Shown here one piece after another: positions 54,577 to 64,000 of a stretch of DNA of 64,000 nt. The notes beneath the pieces are model-generated. The model was given only the letters and a program-made list of their open reading frames with translations, was not told where the DNA came from and did no database searches. This DNA comes from Sulfitobacter indolifex (GTDB lineage: Bacteria > Pseudomonadota > Alphaproteobacteria > Rhodobacterales > Rhodobacteraceae): assembly GCF_022788655.1 (NCBI RefSeq), contig NZ_CP084951.1, positions 1,922,001 through 1,986,000 of the forward strand, read 5' to 3'. The position numbers and the translations under genes are program-made. Positions within the stretch are counted from its first letter, which is position 1, and each line of letters begins with the position of its first letter.

Positions 54577-55503
54577 TTATGCCCCTCGTTTATCAAACAA
54601 GGTGCGTTGTTTTTTCTTGAAATAGGTCCAGGCAATAAAGCGACTTGTTTTTTGCCCCTGTGCCATTTCGACGACCTTATATTCAGCAACCCGCGCTTTG
54701 CCCAAGATTCGATGGAGCGGTTGAAGATTGTCCTTTTTTGACACCAACGAAGTAAACCACAGGCACTGTTTGGCGAAGTCCATGCTCTCAGCAACCATGC
54801 GTGCGATGAACTTTATCTCGCCACCCGGGTACCAAAGCTCAGCGTCTCGGCCGCCAAAGTTGAGTTTGGTTGAGCGTCCTTTGCCAAGGCTCGCCCACTT
54901 GCGTTGGGTGCCCTTGTTCGCCTGCTCTTTAGATCCGTGAAACGGTGGATTACACATGGTGACGTGAAAGACATCGTCGGGCTGGATCACGCCGCGAAAG
55001 ATGTTCTCAGAGTTATTCTGTAGCCTAAGGTCAATGTCCAACTTGTTGACGTCACGGATTTGACGTGCCGATTTAATCGCGTTTGCGTCAACATCGACGC
55101 CCGTAAAACGCCAGCCATAAGCGCTCTGGCCTATCAGGGGGTATACCAAGCTCGCACCGGTGCCGATATCCAACGCCTTGATATGGCGTCCCCGAGGGGC
55201 TTCTTGGAGGTTATTATCTTTAGCAAGCAGGTCCGCGAGATGGTGAATGTAGTCGACACGGCCAGGTATCGGAGGGCAGAGATACCCAGCCGGGAAATCC
55301 CAAAATTCGATATCATAATGCGTTCTTAGCAAGGCCCGATTTAGCATGCGAACAGCCATCGGGTCTTGGAAATCAACCGTCGACTGACCGACGGGATTTT
55401 TGATCATGAAGGCCTCAAGCTCAGGTGTCTGGACAACCAACCGCTCAAAATCATAGCCATCTAAGTGCAGATTGCGGGGGTGAAGCTTTGTTTTACTGGC
55501 CAT
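54577..55503 (-). CDS. rlmF: 23S rRNA (adenine(1618)-N6)-methyltransferase RlmF
   Basis: A 308-residue SAM-dependent methyltransferase. The SAM motif ALDIGTGASLVYPLIG, the N6-adenine catalytic motif NPPF in VTMCNPPFHGS, and the N-terminal LHPRNLHLDGYDFERLV are typical of RlmF. I place the start at ATG 55503 behind AAAGGGG; 11 further codons upstream are open. It methylates A1618 of 23S rRNA in the cytoplasm. It is convergent with the YHYH gene, 12 bases apart. Confidence 0.93.
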   Translation of the reverse strand: MASKTKLHPRNLHLDGYDFERLVVQTPELEAFMIKNPVGQSTVDFQDPMAVRMLNRALLRTHYDIEFWDFPAGYLCPPIPGRVDYIHHLADLLAKDNNLQEAPRGRHIKALDIGTGASLVYPLIGQSAYGWRFTGVDVDANAIKSARQIRDVNKLDIDLRLQNNSENIFRGVIQPDDVFHVTMCNPPFHGSKEQANKGTQRKWASLGKGRSTKLNFGGRDAELWYPGGEIKFIARMVAESMDFAKQCLWFTSLVSKKDNLQPLHRILGKARVAEYKVVEMAQGQKTSRFIAWTYFKKKQRTLFDKRGA

Positions 55504-55881
55504 GGGGCCCCTTTGTTCAAGTTTGGAGGGCGTCACGGGCCAGAGGGCTTTTTGAGTTTAAGCTTTCAGGTGCAAAGAGTAAAACTATCGTTGTGGCAAA
55601 TCTTCAGGCGCCGCGGCGGTACGGCCGCACCTGCGCGATGCAATATCACGCATTTAGGTCGCGAAGCTGACTATGGCCATCCCCAAAATTGCGGTAATCC
55701 GGCAGCTTCTTTCGCACCTACGGCCCCGAGCCAACATTTTTTGCATCCGTTTACTGTGATGTGCCCAGACCAAACCTAAGTCGACCATTCAACTGCCGTA
55801 ACTTAATTCCATTTGGGGCCGCATCCGTGGGCCCAAGCAGTTCAACTGGGATTGTCGTAGGGTGCAGTCCAGTTCAGGGCA
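55504..55881. other. intergenic stretch with no recognised gene
   Basis: About 380 bases between rlmF and the ArsC-like gene. Short open frames (for example 55465-55779 plus) run through the rlmF start region and show no family features. No RNA or repeat was recognised. Confidence 0.45.
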
Positions 55882-56211
55882 TCAGTCCGCGAGTAAAGCT
55901 TCCTGAACATCATCATCCCACCCCAGAAAGAACCTGTCGTTGTCACGGATTACTGGGCGGGCCATTACTTTGGGTTGGGCCGCGATCTGCGCCTCTGCCT
56001 CCGAATTCTTCAACCAGTTATTAAGCGCGCGGTAGTCATTTGACTTGCGGTCCACAAGCCGGTCTCCGAATTCTACGATCAACTTCGACAGTTCCGCCTC
56101 GCTCAACGGCTCCGACCGAACATCACGAAAAATGACGTCAATTCCCTTCGCTTCTAATGTTTTGCGGGCCCTCTGACAGATTGCGCAAGTCTGTAAGCCG
56201 TAGATCATCAT
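55882..56211 (-). CDS. ArsC/Spx-family thioredoxin-fold protein
   Basis: A 109-residue protein of the arsenate-reductase-like family (YffB/Spx type). It opens MMIYGLQTCAICQRARKTLE with the redox motif C-x2-C near residues 9-12, and contains RPVIRDNDRFFLGWDD with the conserved RP cis-proline segment. It has no ars operon neighbours, so an arsenate-reducing role is not implied. The ATG at 56211 follows AAAGGG; the next ATG at 56208 is equally possible. Confidence 0.85.
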   Translation of the reverse strand: MMIYGLQTCAICQRARKTLEAKGIDVIFRDVRSEPLSEAELSKLIVEFGDRLVDRKSNDYRALNNWLKNSEAEAQIAAQPKVMARPVIRDNDRFFLGWDDDVQEALLAD

Positions 56212-56393
56212 GGCGTAATTCCCTTTAAGCATCGATCCCGTAGCCTCATGCATTGATGTGCGCAACACAACCATCCAAACAGCCATATGCGTCAGCTAAC
56301 GGGCATGCTCGACCGGTTCTGTCGCGTCATAGCCCTTGCGCTGGCTTAAAGGAAAGCTTGCAACAAGGTGTTTCCACCGCCATTCAGTCGGGA

Positions 56394-57428
56394 ATGACCC
56401 ATTCATCAGCTCAGCACGCAGTTTCATTAGCCACTCTCGGTTGGTCAACGTTTTTTGACGAGCAAGTGGAGCCCGGCGAAGCCGAGCTTGCGCCCATGCG
56501 CATCGCAACCGTCCACCGAGACCGGGTCACTGCGATGTCTGAGCATGGCCCAATGAGGCTGAAACTTGCCGCACAGACGAATACGACGGATTTCGCCGTG
56601 GGCGACTGGGTTCTGGTGGCGCGCGAAACCCGGCTGCTGGTCCGGCGTCTCACGAGACGGATGCAGTTACAGCGCAAAGCCGAAGGCCGGCGACAAGCGC
56701 AGCTTATTGCAGCGAATGTCGACACTCTTTTGATCGTCACATCGTGCAATGATGATTTCAATCCGGCACGATTGGAGCGGTATCTGGCGTTGGCAAACGA
56801 GGCTGGGGCGGTCCCTGTGATCGTCCTGACCAAGATCGATCAGACCGCAGAACCCGCACGGTATCTTCGGCAGGCGCAAGCCCTTCAAACCGATCTGGAT
56901 GCCGTCATGCTGAACGCAAAATCACCTGATGCAGCACTCACATTGGCGCACTGGTGTGGTCCAGGGCAGACCGTCGCCCTTGTCGGGTCGTCCGGGGTCG
57001 GTAAGTCGACTTTGCTCAATACGCTGTCGGAGAAGTCTCCCGAGGATGCACAGCCAACAGGTGCCATTCGCGCGGCGGATGCGAAAGGGCGGCATACAAC
57101 CACCTCGCGATCGCTCCATGCCATCGCCGGTGGCGGCTGGGTGATCGACACGCCGGGAATGCGAACGCTGCATCTGAGCGATGTCTCAGCCGGGCTGAAC
57201 ACTCTGTTTGCAGAGATCGTCGAGCTTGCGTCGCAGTGTCGCTTCCGCGATTGCACACATGCTCATGAACCCGGTTGCGCGGTTCAGGCTGCCACCGCCG
57301 ATGGGACGCTCGATCCGGCCCGCCTTGACCGGTGGCGTAAGCTTACGGAGGAAAACTCAACCAATACGGTCATCCAGACCGGACCTCGCGGTAACAAGGT
57401 TACGAAGACCCCTGGCAAACGCCGCTGA
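56394..57428 (+). CDS. rsgA: ribosome small subunit-dependent GTPase RsgA
   Basis: A 344-residue circularly permuted GTPase. It has an OB-fold N-terminal domain, then G4 LTKID, G1 GSSGVGKST, G2 TTTSR and G3 DTPG in the permuted order, and a zinc-binding end C-x5-C-x-H-x5-C (CRFRDCTHAHEPGC). It assists 30S maturation. The ATG at 56394 has a poor ribosome site; an in-frame TTG near 56358 behind AAAGGA is a possible earlier start. It is divergent from the ArsC-like gene. Confidence 0.92.
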   Translation: MTHSSAQHAVSLATLGWSTFFDEQVEPGEAELAPMRIATVHRDRVTAMSEHGPMRLKLAAQTNTTDFAVGDWVLVARETRLLVRRLTRRMQLQRKAEGRRQAQLIAANVDTLLIVTSCNDDFNPARLERYLALANEAGAVPVIVLTKIDQTAEPARYLRQAQALQTDLDAVMLNAKSPDAALTLAHWCGPGQTVALVGSSGVGKSTLLNTLSEKSPEDAQPTGAIRAADAKGRHTTTSRSLHAIAGGGWVIDTPGMRTLHLSDVSAGLNTLFAEIVELASQCRFRDCTHAHEPGCAVQAATADGTLDPARLDRWRKLTEENSTNTVIQTGPRGNKVTKTPGKRR

Positions 57429-57698
57429 CGCGCTTTCGGCCCTAACCTGCCGTTCGCCTCGTGTCTGAGCGCTGCGGTGCCGCTTCACCAGATCGGCCAT
57501 TCTTTTATCTTGCAGCATTTTCGGCCGGTGAAGGTCGGCAGAGTGGGACGATGCACCATTTCGCTGCAGTTTCGCCAAGGTCCGCTTTGGTGATCAGAGC
57601 TGGTCAAAATCGGTCGCTTTCGCCGATGACGTATGAGTTTTGGCCGCCAGATGCTCCAAGGTGTAGCTAATGCGCCCTCGCTCCCCCCCCTCTTGATC

Positions 57699-58910
57699 TT
57701 ATGCGTCCAGTACGGCGGCAGCTTTCATGGTGTTTTCCAGGCGCGCGATGAAGCTTTGGGCAGTCAGCCCTTTCAAAAGCGTTTCACGCGCAGTGCGTCT
57801 GATTTGGTCGCGCTGTTCCGTGTTCTGCAACACTCCGGTACAGACTTCTTCGAGGTTGCTGTAATCCCAGGCCACCGGAAGATAGGTTTCACCAGGTATA
57901 AATATATCCGGATAAGTAACCACATGGGACATGTCCGGTTTTATCAGAATGCTGCCACAGAGGATGGCTTCAAAATCCCGCCAGCAGAGTTCACCATAGC
58001 CGAACGGGCTAAGCGTAAGCCAAGAACTGAGCATCTCATTGTAATATTCTTGCTGGGGCACTCGGTTGTTGGGCGCATGCACGCGCATCTTACCCTCAAG
58101 GGCGCGCATGGCCTCTACTGCACCATTGCGCATACCGTAGATCCAATTATCGGGCGTGACGCTGGCGCGGCAGGAGATGTCGATCGTCTTAGGTTTGCAT
58201 AAACTTTCTGCGGAGATATCCCGAGAAAGGTCGTAGATTTTGTCATCCAGCCCAATGTTCCAACCCAATACGATCTTGGCGATTTGATCGTCGTTGAGGG
58301 GGTCAGTCTCGGAGATGATGTTGTCGCTAAAATCCACACCGAAGGTCTGATGTGCGTAGTCGGTCAAGTTGGTCTTACCGTGGTAGCTGCGCTTATACGC
58401 CTTCAAGTCAGAAAACTTGTGCTTTTTGATATAGGTATCACAGGCATCTATCACTTGCGGCCAGATCACACATTGATCGTCATCGCCGTCAAAAACCAAG
58501 CATTTCGCGCCCGCCGCCCGTGCCGCGTCAAACAAGGTTTGCGCAAGCGCCGCTGCCTTGTCGGCGGGCGTGTCAAAGGCCAGCTTCAATCCAACGGCGG
58601 CATAGCCAGACAGTTGTTCCTTGCTGATCGACGCAATTCGGTCTGTGGAACCAAACTCAAAAATCAGGCCTAGTTCGGCCGCAATCGTCTGACGGAACCG
58701 ACGCAGGGGGGCAAATTGTTGTTCGCTGGTCCCCTTCATGCCGTCACTGAGAAGTAGAACCCTGCGGGATTTGCGCCCGGACACAGAGGCCCGTTTAACA
58801 GCAATGCGTGTGGCAACGCCTGTATCTAGCAAAGAACGTATCGCACGCCTTGATTTGCGCACGAGTGGCGAAGGCACGCCAGCGTCTGAGCTTAGGGTAA
58901 GTTTGGACAT
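57699..58910 (-). CDS. glycosyltransferase-like protein (GT1-type C-terminal domain)
   Basis: A 403-residue protein without signal peptide. The C-terminal third reads like a family-1 glycosyltransferase nucleotide-sugar site (SPFGYGELCWRDFEAILCGS, then ILIKPDMSHVVTYPDIFIPG and an acidic DYSNLEE). The N-terminal half has LLLSDGMKGTSEQQFAPL and an FEFG segment and is not recognised further. The ATG at 58910 follows AGAGG. It is divergent from UDP-galactopyranose mutase across 107 bases, so a role in transferring galactofuranose or building the same glycan is the likely context. Confidence 0.72.
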   Translation of the reverse strand: MSKLTLSSDAGVPSPLVRKSRRAIRSLLDTGVATRIAVKRASVSGRKSRRVLLLSDGMKGTSEQQFAPLRRFRQTIAAELGLIFEFGSTDRIASISKEQLSGYAAVGLKLAFDTPADKAAALAQTLFDAARAAGAKCLVFDGDDDQCVIWPQVIDACDTYIKKHKFSDLKAYKRSYHGKTNLTDYAHQTFGVDFSDNIISETDPLNDDQIAKIVLGWNIGLDDKIYDLSRDISAESLCKPKTIDISCRASVTPDNWIYGMRNGAVEAMRALEGKMRVHAPNNRVPQQEYYNEMLSSWLTLSPFGYGELCWRDFEAILCGSILIKPDMSHVVTYPDIFIPGETYLPVAWDYSNLEEVCTGVLQNTEQRDQIRRTARETLLKGLTAQSFIARLENTMKAAAVLDA

Positions 58911-58980
58911 ATCTGCCTCTGATCGGAATAAAGGGCATTGGCACATAGAAAACCATGCTAGGCAACTTTAAGCTGTGTAG

Positions 58981-60126
<1,146 letters not shown>

Positions 60127-60410
60127 GGCGCATGAGCTTCAGCACCATGGAATATTCCAAGAGAACTCGCGGCAGGTGAACACGAAACGTCTTCGGTCTT
60201 CGATACACCAAAGCAGGCCTCAGGAGTGTTTGCCTAGAAATACAGAACTCAGCGGCAAGAGGCCGCTGAAAGGCCAGACCATGGCCTACAAATTGCGAAG
60301 CAACCCCGGCAACCGACTGGGCAGATACGCAGACAAGATTGAAGCAGCCCGAGAACAGGCGCTGTCAGACCAATGCGAACCAGTCTCTGTTCTCCAGCAA
60401 CCTCAATCTG
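60127..60410. other. intergenic stretch with hairpin, no recognised gene
   Basis: Between glf and the IS6 relic. The only structure seen is a 7-bp hairpin CAGCGGC/GCCGCTG near 60249-60267 without a U tail. A 53-codon frame from ATG 60281 with an AAAGG site ends in the transposase 3' end and resembles nothing known. Confidence 0.35.
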
Positions 60411-61103
60411 TTAGGCTGCGCAGAGACCGCGCCACTCGGTAAGAGCAGCGGCACGGTTCAGCTTGAAATTTGATCGGCTGTAAAGGTGGCGCTCCGCGTT
60501 GAAATGGTGGTGGACTGAGCCATGAACGGCGGCGAATTTCTGTAAAGTTTGCATGCGTCTAAAGCGAAGCATGGCCCGCTCTCTTCGCCTAAATGGTTGG
60601 CGTGAATCCTCAGCGCGATTATTGAGCCATCGGCCGGTTTCCTGTTTATCGACATTGCCCACGACCTTCATCGCCGCGCAGTAGGAACGTAGCTTATCGG
60701 TGACGAAGATCTGTGGTCGACCATGACGTTTCATTGTTCTTAGTAAGCATTTCAATGCTGCCTTTCGATCTCGGCGCTTTGTGACAAAGCTTTCCAGGAC
60801 TTCCCCCTCGTGATCCACAGCCCGCCAAAGGTAGTGCGTCTCGCCGTTGATCCTCACGAACACCTCGTCCAAGTGCCACCGCCAATTTGAATATGCGTGC
60901 ATCTGGCTGACCCTATTCTTGCCGATCTCTGCGGCAAACGAAGGGCCAAATCTGTTCTACCAAAATCGAACCGTCTCATAACTGATGTCGATGCCGCGTT
61001 CGTTCAAAGGTCCTCCACGTTCCGGAGCGAAAGTGGAAACCTAACATACATCATCACGGCCAAGCGGATGATCTCGGGGCTCGTCTAGAAAAAACAAAAG
61101 AGG
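60411..61103 (-). pseudogene. decayed IS6-family transposase
   Basis: A minus-strand IS6-type DDE transposase. The intact part (60411-60902, MHAYSNWRWHLDEVFVRI to AALTEWRGLCAA) carries the first and second catalytic Asp (HLDEVF, VTDKLRSY). The upstream 200 bases still encode the family N-terminus (TSPEIIRLAVMMYVRFPL, then LNERGIDISYETVRFW) but with an in-frame TAG at 60957-60959, a one-base deletion near 61005-61010 and a second TAG at 61085-61087. No clear terminal inverted repeats were found, so it is an inactive relic. Confidence 0.88.
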
Positions 61104-61285
61104 GAACGTATTGTCTTACACAGAAGCTAAGTGCTCGCCCTGCCCGCCTCAACAAGTTCTCTTTCGACAGCGCCGATGCCACCGATACCGGATCGTTTCA
61201 TGGCAGACATTTCAATTATTTTTCTATTGGATCGAAAGGATGATAGAATTCTCTTCTGGGGAATGCGCAAACGGGCGGTAAACAA

Positions 61286-62521
61286 ATGGATTTCGGTATT
61301 TCTGGCGGCACAAAAAAGCTGCTCAGAGACGGGCTGCACCGCATTTGCACGGCCCAGCAAACCCTCGATCGAATTCTGCCGATCAAGCATAAATTTGGGA
61401 TTACCCGCATTGCGAATGTTACAGGTTTGGATCGTGTCGGGTTACCGGTTGTATTGGCCATCAGACCCAATGCACGCTCCATTTCGGTATCTCAGGGAAA
61501 AGGTTCGACGCTTGTTCTTGCCAAGGTCTCCGCTTTAATGGAGGCGATCGAAATCTGGCATGCAGAGCATTTTGACCGACCAGTTTTCTTTGCGCGTTTT
61601 GACGATCTGTCTGAGCAACATGATTTTATTGACCTGACACGACTGCCGGAAGTTCGTGGGCGCACCCGCAACAGCGCAGAACGCCTACACTGGGTCTACG
61701 CACAGGAATTGATGAGCGGTAGAAAGGTGCTTGTTCCCGTAGAAATGGTGCAAACTGATTACACCCACCCGCTCTTTCCCGGCACAGGATGTTTTCCCTC
61801 AAGTACCAACGGTCTGGCCTCGGGGAACAGTGAGCTTGAGGCGACATGCCATGCGATATGCGAAGTGATCGAACGTGATGCTTTGGCTTTGTGGCATCAT
61901 GGCTCTCCCGACGCGCAGAAGTCGTCGCAGCTTGACCTAAACACCGTCGATGATCCAATTTGTTTGGAGGCCTTACGGAAATTCGCGGAAGCTGGTCTGG
62001 AGTGTTTTGTATGGAATGTGACGTCCGATGTCGCAGTGGCCTCCTTTATGTGCGTGATCTTTGACCGCCAGTCAGAAACGGACCATCTCGGGCTAGGATC
62101 AGGAACCCATCCGGACCGCTCGGTCGCGCTGGAAAGAGCGCTAAACGAAGCGGCGCAGACGCGGTTGAACTATATCTCCGGTGCCCGAGAGGACCTGTCA
62201 TTTGAAGAATACAGCGCGTCCGGCCGAGCGCAGAAAATGACGGAATTTGCGGTTGCTCTTAGCGGACCGATGCCTTCGCTGAAATTTTGCGATGTCCCTT
62301 CATCTTCCAACATTGATCTGGAAAGCGATCTTAATTTTCTCAAGAAGTGCTTGTGGAGTGCTGGAATCAATGAGGTTGCTGTTGTCGGTCTTGGGCGTGA
62401 AGAATTCCGAATTTCAGTTGTACGGGTGATCGTGCCGGGGCTTGAAGCTCCGCATGACGACGAAGGGTATGTCGCGGGCGTCCGCGCCCGCCGTCTCAGT
62501 GGAGAAGGAACTATGGGGTGA
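61286..62521 (+). CDS. YcaO-domain protein (predicted ATP-dependent backbone-amide modifying enzyme)
   Basis: A 411-residue YcaO enzyme. The ATP/Mg motifs include KVSALMEAIEIWHAEHF (SxxxExxE-like), EATCHAICEVIERDALALW and RSVALERALNEAAQTRL. YcaO proteins phosphorylate peptide backbone amides to form azolines or, with a TfuA partner, thioamides. A TfuA gene follows with a 4-base overlap (GTGA), which points to thioamide chemistry. No leader-binding E1/ocin-ThiF-like domain is fused to it and no precursor peptide is evident. The sequence composition is less GC-rich than the left part of the window, which hints at transfer. Confidence 0.9.
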   Translation: MDFGISGGTKKLLRDGLHRICTAQQTLDRILPIKHKFGITRIANVTGLDRVGLPVVLAIRPNARSISVSQGKGSTLVLAKVSALMEAIEIWHAEHFDRPVFFARFDDLSEQHDFIDLTRLPEVRGRTRNSAERLHWVYAQELMSGRKVLVPVEMVQTDYTHPLFPGTGCFPSSTNGLASGNSELEATCHAICEVIERDALALWHHGSPDAQKSSQLDLNTVDDPICLEALRKFAEAGLECFVWNVTSDVAVASFMCVIFDRQSETDHLGLGSGTHPDRSVALERALNEAAQTRLNYISGAREDLSFEEYSASGRAQKMTEFAVALSGPMPSLKFCDVPSSSNIDLESDLNFLKKCLWSAGINEVAVVGLGREEFRISVVRVIVPGLEAPHDDEGYVAGVRARRLSGEGTMG

Positions 62522-63294
62522 TCGTCTTTGCCGGGCCATCTCTTTGCGATACCGATTTCTTGCAGGGTTCCGCACTCGAAATCCGGCCCCCCGTGCGTCA
62601 GGGCGATGTCTATTTGGCAACGCTCGAAAAACCTAAGGCGATCGGCATTATCGATGGGTATTTCGACGGAACTCCCTCAGTCTGGCATAAGGAAATCCTA
62701 TGGGCGATATCACAAGGTATTACAGTGCTTGGCGCGTCCAGCATGGGTGCCTTGCGCGCTGCTGAGCTTGATACATTTGGCATGATTGGTGTTGGGGCGA
62801 TCTATGTCGACTACCGCGACGGAATATTGGAAGGTGATGATGAAGTCGCACTAGCACACGGACCGGCTGAACTTGGTTTCACGCGGTTGAGCGTTGCAAT
62901 GGTTAACGTTCGGGCAACTCTCAAGGCAGCGGTTCTCGCAAACGTACTTTCCCGGACCGAAGCCGGTGAATTAGCTGTCCGGGCCAAGAATATCTTTTTT
63001 AAAGACAGAACATGGGAGAGCGTTCTGTCAGAAACTGATACGGGGCTAAACGATCGCGAAAACCTAAAGGCTTGGATTGCAGCGAACGAGGTCGATCAGA
63101 AACGCATTGATGCCGGATTTCTTCTGGAGCGCATGATCACGGTTGGGTTGGAAACACCTGACATCGACTTTCATTTTGAGCGTACCGATCTTTGGGTCCA
63201 CGCCACCCGGACTTGGAAAAGTCGCCAAACGAAGTGCAATAACGCGGACAGCGGAACTTACAACCTATTGGGGAATAACAACTTTCTCAGCTAA
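62518..63294 (+). CDS. TfuA-like protein
   Basis: A 258-residue TfuA family protein, named after the trifolitoxin cluster. It has IVFAGPSL at the start and the hallmark GASSMGALRAAEL near residue 75-87, then GDDEVAL. TfuA partners with YcaO to deliver sulfur for thioamide formation. The GTG start at 62518 overlaps the ycaO stop and follows AGAAGGA. The last 30 residues are Asn/Ser-rich and differ from the core. A metallopeptidase gene follows after 68 bases. Confidence 0.9.
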   Translation: MIVFAGPSLCDTDFLQGSALEIRPPVRQGDVYLATLEKPKAIGIIDGYFDGTPSVWHKEILWAISQGITVLGASSMGALRAAELDTFGMIGVGAIYVDYRDGILEGDDEVALAHGPAELGFTRLSVAMVNVRATLKAAVLANVLSRTEAGELAVRAKNIFFKDRTWESVLSETDTGLNDRENLKAWIAANEVDQKRIDAGFLLERMITVGLETPDIDFHFERTDLWVHATRTWKSRQTKCNNADSGTYNLLGNNNFLS

Positions 63295-63362
63295 TTTCAG
63301 TCGGCATGTGGTAAGCTGCGTCTCAGAAATTAAGGCGCACGTAGCGAGAGGGAAGCAAATCC

Positions 63363-64000
63363 ATGCAGGGCACGCGGTTCCGACTGTTCCCTCAACCCCA
63401 ATTTCTGAAAGATTTTTCTGAGCCAGAAATTGTTCTTGTCTCATCCGTCGCAGGGAGCCTTGGGCCGGGCCCCTCGGATGATCGCATGTATGCAATATTT
63501 CCCATCGGTAAGACCGCCCCCTATGGCATTGCGCCCGACGGTTCTGCGGTTTTGACACCTGCATGGCAGGGACAGGTTGAGGATCCTGCTTATCCTGACG
63601 AATACGGCAATTTCGACTACCTCGAACCTGGCACTCCACAATTCGAAACTGCGCACCTATTCGGAACTGTTCGATTTGTGATGGATATTTGGGAGGGATA
63701 TTTCGGGCGGGAGATCCCTTGGCAGAGCGACGGCACTTATGACCGCGTCGAACTGACCATCCTGCCCTCGCTTGAAAACGCCTATTCCGGCTTTGGATTT
63801 CTTGAGATGGGCGGCGACCGTAGCGATGGGGGATATACACCCTTCAGTCTCAACTTTGATGTTATTGCCCATGAATTGGGTCACGCGATCATCTATTCTG
63901 AAGTGGGCGTCCCCGATCCAGAAAACGTGACCGGGGAGTATTTCGGGTTTCACGAAAGCGCTGCCGATCTTGTTGCGCTCCTCTCGTCGCTGCATTTTAA
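63363..64000 (+). CDS. zinc metallopeptidase (gluzincin type), partial at window edge
   Basis: An open frame of 212 codons from ATG 63363, behind GAGAGGGAAG, that runs off the window without a stop. It contains the zinc motif HELGH (H170, E171, H174) followed 23 residues later by E198 in GFHESAADLVAL, the third-ligand pattern of thermolysin-like gluzincins. There is no obvious signal peptide. Being directly downstream of ycaO-tfuA on the same strand, it could be the leader peptidase or maturation protease of that system. Family assignment beyond gluzincin is not possible from the part seen. Confidence 0.75.
   Translation, partial: MQGTRFRLFPQPQFLKDFSEPEIVLVSSVAGSLGPGPSDDRMYAIFPIGKTAPYGIAPDGSAVLTPAWQGQVEDPAYPDEYGNFDYLEPGTPQFETAHLFGTVRFVMDIWEGYFGREIPWQSDGTYDRVELTILPSLENAYSGFGFLEMGGDRSDGGYTPFSLNFDVIAHELGHAIIYSEVGVPDPENVTGEYFGFHESAADLVALLSSLHF

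Noticed and set aside
60281..60442. 53-codon plus-strand frame with an AAAGG site after glf
   Set aside because: It ends inside the transposase relic, resembles nothing, and the region looks like insertion debris.
61127..61210. Minus-strand short frame (MSAMKRSGIGGIGAVERELV...) next to ycaO, as a possible RiPP precursor
   Set aside because: It has no ribosome site, points away from ycaO and has no recognisable leader or repeat; chance is the better explanation without conservation data.

Overview
The window reads as a chromosomal segment of a GC-rich alphaproteobacterium, most likely a Rhodobacterales (Roseobacter-group) bacterium. The signs are two LexA boxes of the alphaproteobacterial form GAAC-N7-GAAC, a choXWV choline transporter, a fused PhaAB-type Mrp antiporter, an imuA-imuB-dnaE2 mutasome, a DctPQM transporter beside malonyl-CoA synthase, and an IS6-type transposase remnant of a kind common in this group. 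The species cannot be told from sequence alone.

Layout, left half. 1-4.6 kb: aromatic CoA-ester catabolism (2-aminobenzoyl-CoA/salicylyl-CoA monooxygenase-reductase plus an SDR), a degenerate 2-keto-3-deoxygalactonokinase relative and a MarR/HpaR regulator. 4.7-8.9 kb: a PLP decarboxylase behind a possible 14-codon leader peptide, an unknown protein, tRNA-Thr(TGT) and egtB. 8.9-14.1 kb: one giant exported modular surface protein. 14.4-17.4 kb: copA-cueR behind a textbook CueR operator. 17.4-20.3 kb: choline ABC transporter. 20.4-22.0 kb: a caspase-fold/Sel1/peptidoglycan-binding protein that has lost its catalytic His. 22.2-28.1 kb: six-gene Mrp Na+/H+ antiporter. 28.3-32.8 kb: malonate-type TRAP transporter and matB.

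The DNA-damage island (33.0-41.95 kb) is the most coherent group. A radical-SAM protein and UdgX (a uracil-DNA glycosylase relative that stays covalently bound to DNA) form an operon behind a LexA box. An SRAP/HMCES-type abasic-site crosslinking protein lies tail-to-tail with UdgX, sharing 4 bases. The divergent imuA-imuB-dnaE2 translesion cassette has its own LexA box. In both cases the box ends two bases before the start codon, with no Shine-Dalgarno sequence. Next comes a ten-gene thiamine operon (42.1-49.7 kb) under a TPP riboswitch: thiD-thiO-thiS-thiG-thiE-thiF-thiY-tenA-thiZ-thiX. It makes the thiazole de novo but only salvages the pyrimidine; thiC is absent from it.

The right end (49.9-64 kb) is more accessory: a BKACE/aminotransferase operon with an internally deleted dehydrogenase remnant and an RpiR regulator, a YHYH protein, rlmF, an ArsC-like reductase, rsgA, a glycosyltransferase divergent from UDP-galactopyranose mutase, a decayed IS6 transposase, and at the very edge a YcaO-TfuA pair followed by a zinc metallopeptidase that runs off the window. 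This last locus looks like a thioamide-installing peptide-modification system whose substrate is not visible.
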